NCBI GenBank assembly: GCA_037783545.1
Contig: JBBELK010000053.1
Span: 744,001 to 808,000 of the forward strand
Origin: Henricia sp. BOLD:AAB3569
Lineage: Eukaryota; Echinodermata; Asteroidea; Spinulosida; Echinasteridae
Direction of reading: 5' to 3'
Length of the DNA stretch: 64,000 nt
The first letter of the stretch is position 1. Each line of letters begins with the position of its first letter. The position numbers and the translations under genes were made by a program. Under the pieces are notes generated by a model. The model searched no databases, was not told the DNA's origin, and worked only from the letters and a program-made list of their open reading frames with translations. This document shows, in pieces, positions 1 through 9,037 of the stretch.

Positions 1-43
1 AACTGTTCCGGCAGTGAGTTTTTGCTAGATTCGACGATAACTC
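1..43 (+). repeat. 205-bp satellite, left part of the monomer split by the LINE
   Basis: These 43 bases match the stretch of the satellite monomer running from the TTCCGGCAGTGAG segment to GATAACTC. The GTGAG variant here and the AAACGTG variant just beyond the LINE (from 3899) occur together in type 'M' monomers elsewhere, for example near 6530-6590 and 7555-7605. The two flanks therefore belong to one monomer. The array presumably continues to the left of the window. Confidence 0.95.
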
Positions 44-60
44 AATTTCAATTTCAATTA
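44..60 (-). repeat. LINE 3' tail, ATTGAA-type hexamer repeat
   Basis: On the minus strand the element ends in a little under three copies of a hexamer (AATTGA permutation) and then meets the satellite sequence at 43. Short 3' tandem repeats in place of poly(A) are known for CR1- and L2-type LINEs, where they take part in priming and 3'-end recognition by the reverse transcriptase. Confidence 0.75.
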
Positions 61-63
61 AGG

Positions 64-69
64 TTTATT
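64..69 (-). promoter_or_regulatory. LINE polyadenylation signal AATAAA
   Basis: AATAAA on the minus strand lies about 20 nt before the element's 3' end, a normal distance to a cleavage site. The rest of the 3' UTR (70-224) is AT-rich, with an AAT trinucleotide run at about 128-150. I see no other gene in it. Confidence 0.6.
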
Positions 70-224
70 TAAACACATCACCAAAGAAGAAGTCCTAGGA
101 CTTAAACACGTTGGTTTACATTTAAAAAATAACAATAATAATAATAATTATACTCATTAAACACGACACAATTAAATTTTCAATATAAAAAAAAATTCAT
201 ATTTATGACAAGACTAGATTTAAT

Positions 225-3200
225 TTAATTTAGTATGCGAATCATGGACGGAATTGGTGAATTTTGGTATCTCCGAGTCTTTATTTTCAACTGTTCAAGT
301 TGGCGTGTATTCCTGAGAGTATGCTGCGAGAAATAAGATGAGTTACGCTCAGGTGGCAAGAGATGGCGGTGCCTGTCAGAAACAAGTAAAGATTTTGCAA
401 ATTTCATAACCAATTGCTCCCTACGTTGATGTAATGAGTCAATTTTAAAAAGAGCCAATAATTCACGATAAGACAAAGTGGTTGGATAGGTAATTATACG
501 TAAAGCCCGTTTCTGCACCCTTTCAATGTTATGGTCCAGAACATTGGTGATCCCAGAGGACCACGTGACCACTCCGACTTCCAGTAGTGGACGAATGTAC
601 AGTTTATAAATCGTTATTAAGTCAGTAACCGCCACCTGATTTTTCTTCAGCTTACTTAAGATGTATAACCTTCGTGATGCATTTGTAATAATGTAACTTA
701 TATGTATGTCCCACTTAAGATTATTTTGTATGTTAACACCAAGAAGTTTCAAAGAAGACACAATTTCAAATTGCTCGGCATTAACTTGCAACTTAACAGG
801 AATTACTGGATTGCGAAGAAACGAAATTTGCATGGCCTTACATTTGGATGAGTTTAATTTCATATCGTTTGTATCACACCAATCCATGAGAATATTGATG
901 TCAGATTGCAAATTTGAGTGCCCCCCTCGGGGAACAACCTCAACTACACTGAGATCGTCAACGTACTTCCATCTGTACTGAGTGTCCACAGCAGCGTCGT
1001 TGACCATAGCCAAGAAGAGAATTGGTCCCAACTTGGTACCTTGTGGGACGCCACAAGTCAAGCTCAGTGGAGATGAGGTTTCACCCCGATAGCGAACACT
1101 TTGAGTTCGATCTCCAAGAAAACTAAAAACAGTAGGAAGAATTGCCGGATCAACCCCAAACCCAATAAGCTTTTCAGCCACCTTAGTGTGGTTAATGTGG
1201 TCAAAAGCCTTACTGAAATCAAATGTACACAAATTAACAGAGACACCACCCTTATCAATATTCCTATGTATTACGTCAAGCATATCAATTAGATAATGTG
1301 TAATAGAACTTTTCTTCATGTTACCATACTGTTGGGGATCAATATTGTGCCTAATATCACTCATAATGCAATCTGCTAAAAATCCTTCAAAAATTCTTGC
1401 CATGATCGGTGTTATGGATATAGGTCGCAATTTGTCAAAACTATTGGCACCAGTTACCTTTGGCACAGGACAAACAGAAGCGTTTTTCCAAACTGTTGGA
1501 AAACAGCCAAGTTTAAGACACGAATTAAAAATGTGAGTTAACGGCTCCGACATTTCATAGGCAAACTCTTTCAGCAAACGAACTGGAAAATCATTCGGAT
1601 GAGTTGCCTTGGATGTGTTTAATTGAGATAATTTCTTATAAACCTGAAAACGAAAAATTTCTGGTGGTGGAGAAGGAGCAGGTAAGTATGCCGTCAGTTG
1701 ATCAGTACTAAGTGCTGGAAGGCTTGAACAGATCATGGCAAAATGTCCGTTCAACTCATTGGCAACGTCAAGATCTGTTTTATCAACTGATGTAAGGGAA
1801 AATGGTCTTTTTTTAAAACCAGCCAAATCTCGAATTTGTCTGTGCCATTTTCCCGGTTCAGTTTGTTTCAGATGAGCAATTTTTTTGTCATAAAAGTTTC
1901 TTTTAGCTAACCTTATCATTCTCTGCACTTTATTACACAGTGATCTATAATTACTGGCATGCCGTTTGAAAGCAAGGTCACGCTGTACAATTGCCCTTTG
2001 TATTCCATCATTAAACCATGGTTTATCATTAGGTTTCCGTTTTATGGTGACTAATTCAAAACATTGTCTATAATTTACACCAATTATTTCCTGTAATTTA
2101 TCTACCATGTCATTGGGATCATTTACAGAATGCAAGTCCGCCCAGTCCATATGCGTTAACCATTGTCCAAACTTTCTGACTGACGAATCGCGAAAAGGCC
2201 TGAATGAAATTCTAGACGATCTTTGAGTTAGAGCAGTCCGTAGTGGTTTATATATGACAACAGCATGGTCACTGTTCCCAATGGGTGCTGCAATTACTGG
2301 ATTGTGGTAGTAATCACCTAGATCGGTCAATATTTTATCAAGCACCGCATTTTCTCGTGTAGGTTCATTCACCATTTGCTTCAGTAAAGTCTGTTGTTCC
2401 AATACATCCGTGTTCAAATCATTAAAATCACCCATTACAAGTAGTGATGCATTGTGGGTAGTCAGATTTATATGATCAACCATGGCAGTTACATGCTCAC
2501 TGAGTTCATCCTTGTATTGCGATCGAGGTGGTGAGTAGAGGATACAAATGTAGACGTCCCGTATAAATCGAAATGTCGACGAAGACTTTAAATGTAACCA
2601 CATCACCTCCAAATGTGAAGGCACAAAGTCGTTGAAAACTTGATTTGCTTTGATGTCCTGATGAACATACAAGGCAACGCCTCCTCCTTTACTGACCTCA
2701 CGATCTCGATTAAACAGTTGGAAAAAAGGAAGCTGGTGTGCACTGGCAGGATTAGTGGCAGAAAACCAGGTCTCAGTAACCCCAATCACTTGCATATTGT
2801 TGTTATAGGCAGACAGCCTTGCTTCAAAATCTCCCATCTTGTTACAGAGTGAACGAGCATTGAGTAACATAACAGTAGGCAAGAACTTTGGCAGCTGCGT
2901 TGCTCGAATGTTAATCAGGAAAGGTCTATCACAAGACCCGTGTGACTTAACAATACAATTCTGTCGCGTACTCGTTAATGTCGGGATACGATACAGTCCA
3001 TTCACAGTGTCAGTGGAACTAATTCTAGTAGCAGTTCTAGCAATGTGGCGTCCGGCTCTTTTCCCTCGGAAATGCAAAAGGGCATGCTTCTTGAGTGTTC
3101 TCAGCAGATGATAAGATGGTCGAGAGTTCAAACGAAATGAGAAGAGCTGTTGGCGTGAATAATACATTCGTTGCTCACCCCCAGATTCGGGAAACTGCTC

Positions 3201-3668
3201 ATTAAGTTGAGTCTCATTATAGTCGTCTCCAGGCCCTGGGTTAATTGAGATGTCCATGCACACAGTAACATCTAATGGAGGGTCTGGATCCGGAACAAAT
3301 AAAACAGTTTGCCCCCGCTTGGTCCATTTCAAAGATGCAATGGTCGGTCGAAATCCAAAACCTGGGTTGACTCTAACTCTTAGTCTTACTCGTACTGTTA
3401 GTTTTACAAGTACTACGTATACACACCTTCTATGATGTACATGAGTGTGTACAAAAGAGTACAAATACCTGCGTGTATTACATGAAGTCGGGAACACAAG
3501 CTGTCGACAGGCAATGTTGAATCCATTGTCTTTCATTTTACACAAGTTCCAGGTAGAATTCGTTACTATACTGACAGTTTCTCCAGATGTAAATGTACGA
3601 AGCAAGATTGCAGGAAGCAGCACAAAGTACATGAGATTTGTCAAAGTCGCCATTTTGTTCACCGCCAT
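225..3668 (-). CDS. LINE ORF: APE-type endonuclease plus reverse transcriptase, 1,147 aa
   Basis: This protein would nick target DNA and copy the element's RNA there (target-primed reverse transcription). Residues 1-260 are an element-specific N terminus: a hydrophobic stretch at about 8-26, a 2A-like DISINPGP at 139-146 and a basic region near 200-215. Residues about 264-475 are an apurinic-type endonuclease with LNARS (269-273), TET (E299), YSPP (378-381), MGDFND (412-417), LD (443-444) and SDH (466-468), so the expected catalytic residues are present. The reverse transcriptase spans about 725-985: RPISITP, QYGNMK, FDFSKAFD (D817), GVPQGTKLGP and YVDD (D904, D905). A C-terminal YIRPLLE...W and IERVQKRALRII region follows, as in CR1/L2/Jockey-type elements. 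I see no RNase H or CCHC motif. ATG at 3668 is the first in-frame ATG after a TGA seven codons upstream; the second (Met6, 3653) has the better Kozak context (AAAATGG). There is no stop or frameshift, so it may be active. Confidence 0.9.
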   Translation of the reverse strand: MAVNKMATLTNLMYFVLLPAILLRTFTSGETVSIVTNSTWNLCKMKDNGFNIACRQLVFPTSCNTRRYLYSFVHTHVHHRRCVYVVLVKLTVRVRLRVRVNPGFGFRPTIASLKWTKRGQTVLFVPDPDPPLDVTVCMDISINPGPGDDYNETQLNEQFPESGGEQRMYYSRQQLFSFRLNSRPSYHLLRTLKKHALLHFRGKRAGRHIARTATRISSTDTVNGLYRIPTLTSTRQNCIVKSHGSCDRPFLINIRATQLPKFLPTVMLLNARSLCNKMGDFEARLSAYNNNMQVIGVTETWFSATNPASAHQLPFFQLFNRDREVSKGGGVALYVHQDIKANQVFNDFVPSHLEVMWLHLKSSSTFRFIRDVYICILYSPPRSQYKDELSEHVTAMVDHINLTTHNASLLVMGDFNDLNTDVLEQQTLLKQMVNEPTRENAVLDKILTDLGDYYHNPVIAAPIGNSDHAVVIYKPLRTALTQRSSRISFRPFRDSSVRKFGQWLTHMDWADLHSVNDPNDMVDKLQEIIGVNYRQCFELVTIKRKPNDKPWFNDGIQRAIVQRDLAFKRHASNYRSLCNKVQRMIRLAKRNFYDKKIAHLKQTEPGKWHRQIRDLAGFKKRPFSLTSVDKTDLDVANELNGHFAMICSSLPALSTDQLTAYLPAPSPPPEIFRFQVYKKLSQLNTSKATHPNDFPVRLLKEFAYEMSEPLTHIFNSCLKLGCFPTVWKNASVCPVPKVTGANSFDKLRPISITPIMARIFEGFLADCIMSDIRHNIDPQQYGNMKKSSITHYLIDMLDVIHRNIDKGGVSVNLCTFDFSKAFDHINHTKVAEKLIGFGVDPAILPTVFSFLGDRTQSVRYRGETSSPLSLTCGVPQGTKLGPILFLAMVNDAAVDTQYRWKYVDDLSVVEVVPRGGHSNLQSDINILMDWCDTNDMKLNSSKCKAMQISFLRNPVIPVKLQVNAEQFEIVSSLKLLGVNIQNNLKWDIHISYIITNASRRLYILSKLKKNQVAVTDLITIYKLYIRPLLEVGVVTWSSGITNVLDHNIERVQKRALRIITYPTTLSYRELLALFKIDSLHQRREQLVMKFAKSLLVSDRHRHLLPPERNSSYFSQHTLRNTRQLEQLKIKTRRYQNSPIPSMIRILN

Positions 3669-3896
3669 TATGGAACATTGACGCAGTCACAGGACCAACA
3701 AAACTACAAAAACAGTGTCACAAGTCGAAAACTCGCTCTGAAATCTCCAATCCAGATTCACAAGACACACATAGTGAACGACCAATATTAATTAAAATTT
3801 GATGATTCAAAATATAAGAGATAAAACTGGATTTAAAACTACATCAAAACAACACTTTAAAAAAAACTGTGTGGCAGCTACAAACAGCGCCCTCTG
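3669..3896 (-). promoter_or_regulatory. LINE 5' UTR and presumed internal promoter
   Basis: This 228-bp leader lies between the element's 5' end and the ORF. Full-length LINEs need an internal promoter here, so the role is inferred. The 5' terminal bases contain AGAGGGCGCTG, similar to a CTCF-type core. Two ATGGCG boxes, YY1-like in form, lie at the start of the ORF (about 3648-3673). An out-of-frame ATG at 3678 opens a short overlapping upstream ORF that could reduce initiation at 3668. No TATA box is evident. Confidence 0.45.
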
Positions 3897-5407
3897 TCGG
3901 TCGGTTTAAACGTGAAATTGCTGAAATTTGCAGAACACGTTTGCGATATAGAGTTGTTTTAGCAGACAAAATTTGAAGTTTGTCTGGACATTCCTTCAGT
4001 TCCAAAATAGCGACCACTTCAGACGCAATGTTTCCCGAAAGCGGCGTCTGTTTGTGCGAAAAATGTTCCGGCAGAGAGTTTTTGCTAGATTCGACGATAA
4101 CTCGGTCGGTTTAAACGGGAAATTGCTGAAATTTGCAGAACACGTTTGGGATATAGAGTTGTTTTAGCAGACAAAATTTGAAGTTTGTTTGGAAATTCCT
4201 TCAGTTCCAAAATAGCGACCACTTCAGACGCAATGTTTACCGAAAGCGGCGTCTGCTTGTGCGAAAACTGTGCCGGCAAGGAGTTTTTGCTAGATTCGAC
4301 GATAACTCGGTCGGTTTAAACGGGAAATTGCTGAAATTTGCAGAACACGTTTGGGATATAGAGTTGTTTTAGCAGACAAAATTTGAAGTTTGTTTGGAAA
4401 TTCCTTCAGTTCCAAAATAGCGACCACTTCAGACGCAATGTTTCCCGAAAGCGGCGTCTGCTTGTGCAAAAACTGTGCCGGCAAGGAGTTTTTGCTAGAT
4501 TCGACGATAACTCGGTCGGTTTAAACGGGAAATTGCTGAAATTTGCAGAACACGTTTGCGATATAGAGTTGTTTTAGCAGACAAAATTTGAAGTTTGTCT
4601 GGAAATTTGTTAAGTTCCAAAATAGCGACCACTTCGGACGCAATGTTTCCCGAAAGCGGCGTCTGCTTGTGCAAAAACTGTGCCGGCAAGGAGTTTTTCC
4701 TAGATTCGACGATAACTCGGTTGGTTTAAACGGGAAATTGCTGAAATTTGCAGAACACGTTTGGGATATAGAGTTGTTTTAGCAGACAAAATTTGAAGTT
4801 TGTCTGGACATTCCTTCAGTTCCAAAATAGCGACCACTTCAAACGCAATGTTTCCCGAAAGCGGCGTCTGCTTGTGCGAAAACTGTGCCCGCAAGGAGTT
4901 TTTGCTAGATTCGACGATAACTCGGTCGGTTTAAACGGGAAATTGCTGAAATTTGCAGAACACGTTTGCGATATAGAGTTGTTTTAGCAGACAAAATTTG
5001 AAGTTTGTCTGAAAATTCGTTAAGTTCCAAAATAGCGACCACTTCAGACGCAATGTTTCCCGAAAGCGGCGTCTGTTTGTGCGAAAACTGTTCCGGCAGA
5101 GAGTTTTTGCTAGATTCGACGATAACTCGGTCGGTTTAAACGGGAAATTGCTGAAATTTGCAGAACACGTTTGGGATATAGAGTTGTTTTAGCAGACAAA
5201 ATTTGAAGTTTGTTTGGAAATTCCTTCAGTTCCAAAATAGCGACCACTTCAGACGCAATGTTTCCCGAAAGCGGCGTCTGCTTGTGCGAAAACTGTGCCC
5301 GCAAGGAGTTTTTGTTAGATTCGACGATAACTCGGTCGGTTTAAACGGGAAATTGCTGAAATTTGCAGAACACGTTTGCGATATAGAGTTGTTTTAGCAG
5401 ACAAAAT

Positions 5408-8400
5408 TTGAAGTTTGTCTGGAAATTCGTTAAGTTCCAAAATAGCGACCACTTCAGACGCAATGTTTCCCGAAAGCGGCGTCTGTTTGTGCGAAAACTG
5501 TTCCGGCAGAGAGTTTTTGCTAGATTCGACGATAACTCGGTCGGTTTAAACAGGGAAATTGCTGAAATCTGCAGAACACGTTTGCGATATAGAGTTGTTT
5601 TAGCAGACAAAATTTGAAGTTTGTCTGGACATTCGTTAAGTTCCAAAATAGCGACCACTTCAGACGCAATGTTTCCCGAAAGCGGCGTCTGCTTGTGCAA
5701 AAACTGTGCCGGCAAGGAGTTTTTGCTAGATTCGACGATAACTCGGTTGGTTTAAACGGGAAATTGCTGAAATTCGCAGAACACGTTTGGGATATAGAGT
5801 TGTTTTAGCAGACAAAATTTGAAGTTTGTCTGGACATTCCTTCAGTTCCAAAATGGCGACCACTTCAGACGCAATGTTTCCCGAAAGCGGCGTCTGTTTG
5901 TGCGAAAACTGTTCCGGCAGAGAGTTTTTGCTAGATTCGACGATAACTCGGTCGGTTTAAACGGGAAATTGCTGAAATTTGCAGAACACGTTTGCGATAT
6001 AGAGTTGTTTTAGCAGACAAAATTTGAAGTTTGTCTGGAAATTCGTTAAGTTCCAAAATAACGACCACTTCAGACGCAATGTTTCCCGAAAGCGGCGTCT
6101 GCTTGTGCAAAAACTGTGCCGGCAAGGAGTTTTTGCTAGATTCGACGATAACTCGGTTGGTTTAAACGGGAAATTGCTGAAATTCGCAGAACACGTTTGC
6201 GATATAGAGTTGTTTTAGCAGACAAAATTTGAAGTATGTCTGGACATTCCTTCAGTTCCAAAATGGCGACCACTTCAGACTCAATGTTTACCGAAAGCGG
6301 CGTCTGCTTGTGCGAAAACTGTGCCGGCAAAGAGTTTTTGCTAGATTCGACGATAACTCGGTTGGTTTAAACGGGAAATTGCTGAAATTTGCAGAACACG
6401 TTTGCGATTATAGAGTTGTTTTAGCAGACAAAATTTGAAGTTTGTCTGGACATTCCTTCAGTTCCAAAATGGCGACCACTTCAGACGCAATGTTTCCCGA
6501 AAGCGGCGTCTGTTTGTGCGAAAACTGTTCCGGCAGTGAGTTTTTGCTAGATTCGACGATAACTCGGTCGGTTTAAACGTGAAATTGCTGAAATTTGCAG
6601 AACACGTTTGCGATATAGAGTTGTTTTAGCAGACAAAATTTGAAGTTTGTCTGGACATTCCTTCAGTTCCAAAATGGCGACCACTTCAGACGCAATGTTT
6701 CCCGAAAGCGGCGTCTGTTTGTGCGAAAACTGTTCCGGCAGAGAGTTTTTGCTAGATTCGACGATAACTCGGTCGGTTTAAACGGGAAATTGCTGAAATT
6801 TGCAGAACACGTTTGCGATATAGAGTTGTTTTAGCAGACAAAATTTGAAGTTTGTCTGGAAATTCGTTAAGTTCCAAAATAACGACCACTTCAGACGCAA
6901 TGTTTCCCGAAAGCGGCGTCTGCTTGTGCAAAAACTGTGCCGGCAAGGAGTTTTTGCTAGATTCGACGATAACTCGGTTGGTTTAAACGGGAAATTGCTG
7001 AAATTCGCAGAACACGTTTGCGATATAGAGTTGTTTTAGCAGACAAAATTTGAAGTTTGTCTGGACATTCCTTCAGTTCCAAAATAGCGACAACTTCAAA
7101 CGCAATGTTTACCGAAAGCGGCGTCTGCTTGTGCGAAAACTGTGCCGGCAAGGAGTTTTTGCTAGATTCGACGATAACTCGGTCGGTTTAAACGGGAAAT
7201 TGCTGAAATTTGCAGAACACGTTTGCGATATAGAGTTGTTTTAGCAGACAAAATTTGAAGTTTGTCTGGACATTCCTTCAGTTCCAAAATGGCGACCACT
7301 TCAGACTCAATGTTTACCGAAAGCGGCGTCTGCTTGTGCGAAAACTGTGCCGGCAAAGAGTTTTTGCTAGATTCGACGATAACTCGGTTGGTTTAAACGG
7401 GAAATTGCTGAAATTTGCAGAACACGTTTGCGATTATAGAGTTGTTTTAGCAGACAAAATTTGAAGTTTGTCTGGACATTCCTTCAGTTCCAAAATGGCG
7501 ACCACTTCAGACGCAATGTTTCCCGAAAGCGGCGTCTGTTTGTGCGAAAACTGTTCCGGCAGTGAGTTTTTGCTAGATTCGACGATAACTCGGTCGGTTT
7601 AAACGTGAAATTGCTGAAATTTGCAGAACACGTTTGCGATATAGAGTTGTTTTAGCAGACAAAATTTGAAGTTTGTCTGGAAATTCGTTAAGTTCCAAAA
7701 TAGCGACCACTTCAGACGCAATGTTTCCCGAAAGCGGCGTCTGTTTGTGTGAAAACTGTTCCGGCAGAGAGTTTTTGCTAGATTCGACGATAACTCGGTC
7801 GGTTTAAACGGGAAATTGCTGAAATTTGCAGAACACGTTTGCGATATAGAGTTGTTTTAGCAGACAAAATTTGAAGTTTGTCTGGAAATTCGTTAAGTTG
7901 TGCCGGCAGGGAGTTTTTGCTAGCTTCGACGATAACTCGGTCGGTTTAAACGGGAAATTGCTGAAATTTGCAGAACACGTTTGGGATATAGAGTTGTTTT
8001 AGCAGACAAAATTTGAAGTTTGTCTGGACATTCCTTCAGTTCCAAAATGGCGACCACTTCAGACGCAATGTTTCCCGAAAGCGGCGTCTGTTTGTGCGAA
8101 AACTGTTCCGGCAGTGAGTTTTTGCTAGATTCGACGATAACTCGGTCGGTTTAAACGGAAAATTGCTGAAATTTGCAGAACACGTTTGCGATATAGAGTT
8201 GTTTTAGCAGAAAAAATTTGAAGTTTGTCTGGAAATTCGTTAAGTTCCAAAATAGCGACCACTTCAGACGCAATGTTTCCCGAAAGCGGCGTCTGTTTGT
8301 GCGAAAACTGTTCCGGCAGTGAGTTTTTGCTAGATTCGACGATAACTCGGTCGGTTTAAACGGAAAATTGCTGAAATTTGCAGAACACGTTTGCGATATA

Positions 8401-8627
8401 GAGTTGTTTTAGCAGACAAAATTTGAAGTTTGTCTGGAAATTCGTTAAGTTCCAAAATAGCGACCACTTCAGACGCAATGTTTCCCGAAAGCGGCGTCTG
8501 CTTGTGCAAAAACTGTGCCGGCAAGGAGTTTTTGCTAGATTCGACGATAACTCGGTTGGTTTAAACGGGAAATTGCTGAAATTCGCAGAACACGTTTGGG
8601 ATATAGAGTTGTTTTAGCAGACAAAAT
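5408..8627 (+). repeat. Satellite module H-to-S, longest (3,220-bp) version
   Basis: The monomer order is H I J K L M J K N L M O P Q R S. H is 206 bp with a diagnostic AAACAGGG and AAATCTGCAG. L is 206 bp with GCGATTATAG. P is 142 bp. The same order recurs at 20913, 31214 and 37595 at 3,014 bp, where the second L and M are replaced by one chimeric L/M monomer. The 206-bp difference is exactly one L monomer. This copy therefore keeps the L-M pair that the others lost by unequal exchange, or else gained it back. Confidence 0.8.
7871..8012 (+). repeat. Deleted satellite monomer type P (142 bp)
   Basis: A 63-bp internal deletion joins GTTAAGTT directly to GTGCCGGCAGG, and the monomer also has a private GCTAGCTTCG. 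The same junction is found in nine copies, always between an O and a Q monomer: 7871-8012, 23170-23311, 27382-27523, 33471-33612, 39852-39993, 44064-44205, 52092-52233, 52850-52991 and 60726-60867. The deletion thus arose once and spread with the higher-order unit. Confidence 0.9.
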
Positions 8628-9037
8628 TTGAAGTTTGTCTGGACATTCCTTCAGTTCCAAAATAGCGACCACTTCAAACGCAATGTTTCCCGAAAGCGGC
8701 GTCTGCTTGTGCGAAAACTGTGCCCGCAAGGAGTTTTTGCTAGATTCGACGATAACTCGGTCGGTTTAAACGGGAAATTGCTGAAATTTGCAGAACACGT
8801 TTGCGATATAGAGTTGTTTTAGCAGACAAAATTTGAAGTTTGTCTGGACATTCCTTCAGTTCCAAAATAGCGACAACTTCAAACGCAATGTTTACCGAAA
8901 GCGGCGTCTGCTTGTGCGAAAACTGTGCCGGCAAGGAGTTTTTGCTAGATTCGACGATAACTCGGTCGGTTTAAACGGGAAATTGCTGAAATTTGCAGAA
9001 CACGTTTGGGATATAGAGTTGTTTTAGCAGACAAAAT

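Larger units (their letters stand above)
44..3896 (-). mobile_element. Full-length CR1/L2-like non-LTR retrotransposon (LINE)
   Basis: A 3.85-kb minus-strand element sits between two halves of one satellite monomer. In its own orientation it has a 5' UTR of about 228 bp, one uninterrupted 1,147-codon ORF, a 3' UTR of about 180 bp with an AATAAA signal, and a short hexamer tail instead of poly(A). The 5' end reads ACAGAGGGCGCTG. At most 2 bp (TC, 42-43 and 3897-3898) could be a target-site duplication. With it removed, the monomer is restored in register: 131 bases to the left break and 74 from 3899 to the next monomer at 3973. The tail, the single ORF and the minimal duplication fit CR1/L2-type elements, but the clade is inferred from motifs without a tree. 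The intact ORF suggests a recent insertion. Confidence 0.9.

Noticed and set aside
706-3681. Plus-strand frames of 60-90 codons opposite the LINE
   Set aside because: These are shadows of the minus-strand LINE ORF. They overlap one another and carry no recognisable domain.
4499-4520. CENP-B box in the satellite (ATTCGACGATAACTCGG)
   Set aside because: The essential pattern TTCG-N4-A-N2-CGGG is not met: the spacing is off by one and the A and G positions differ.
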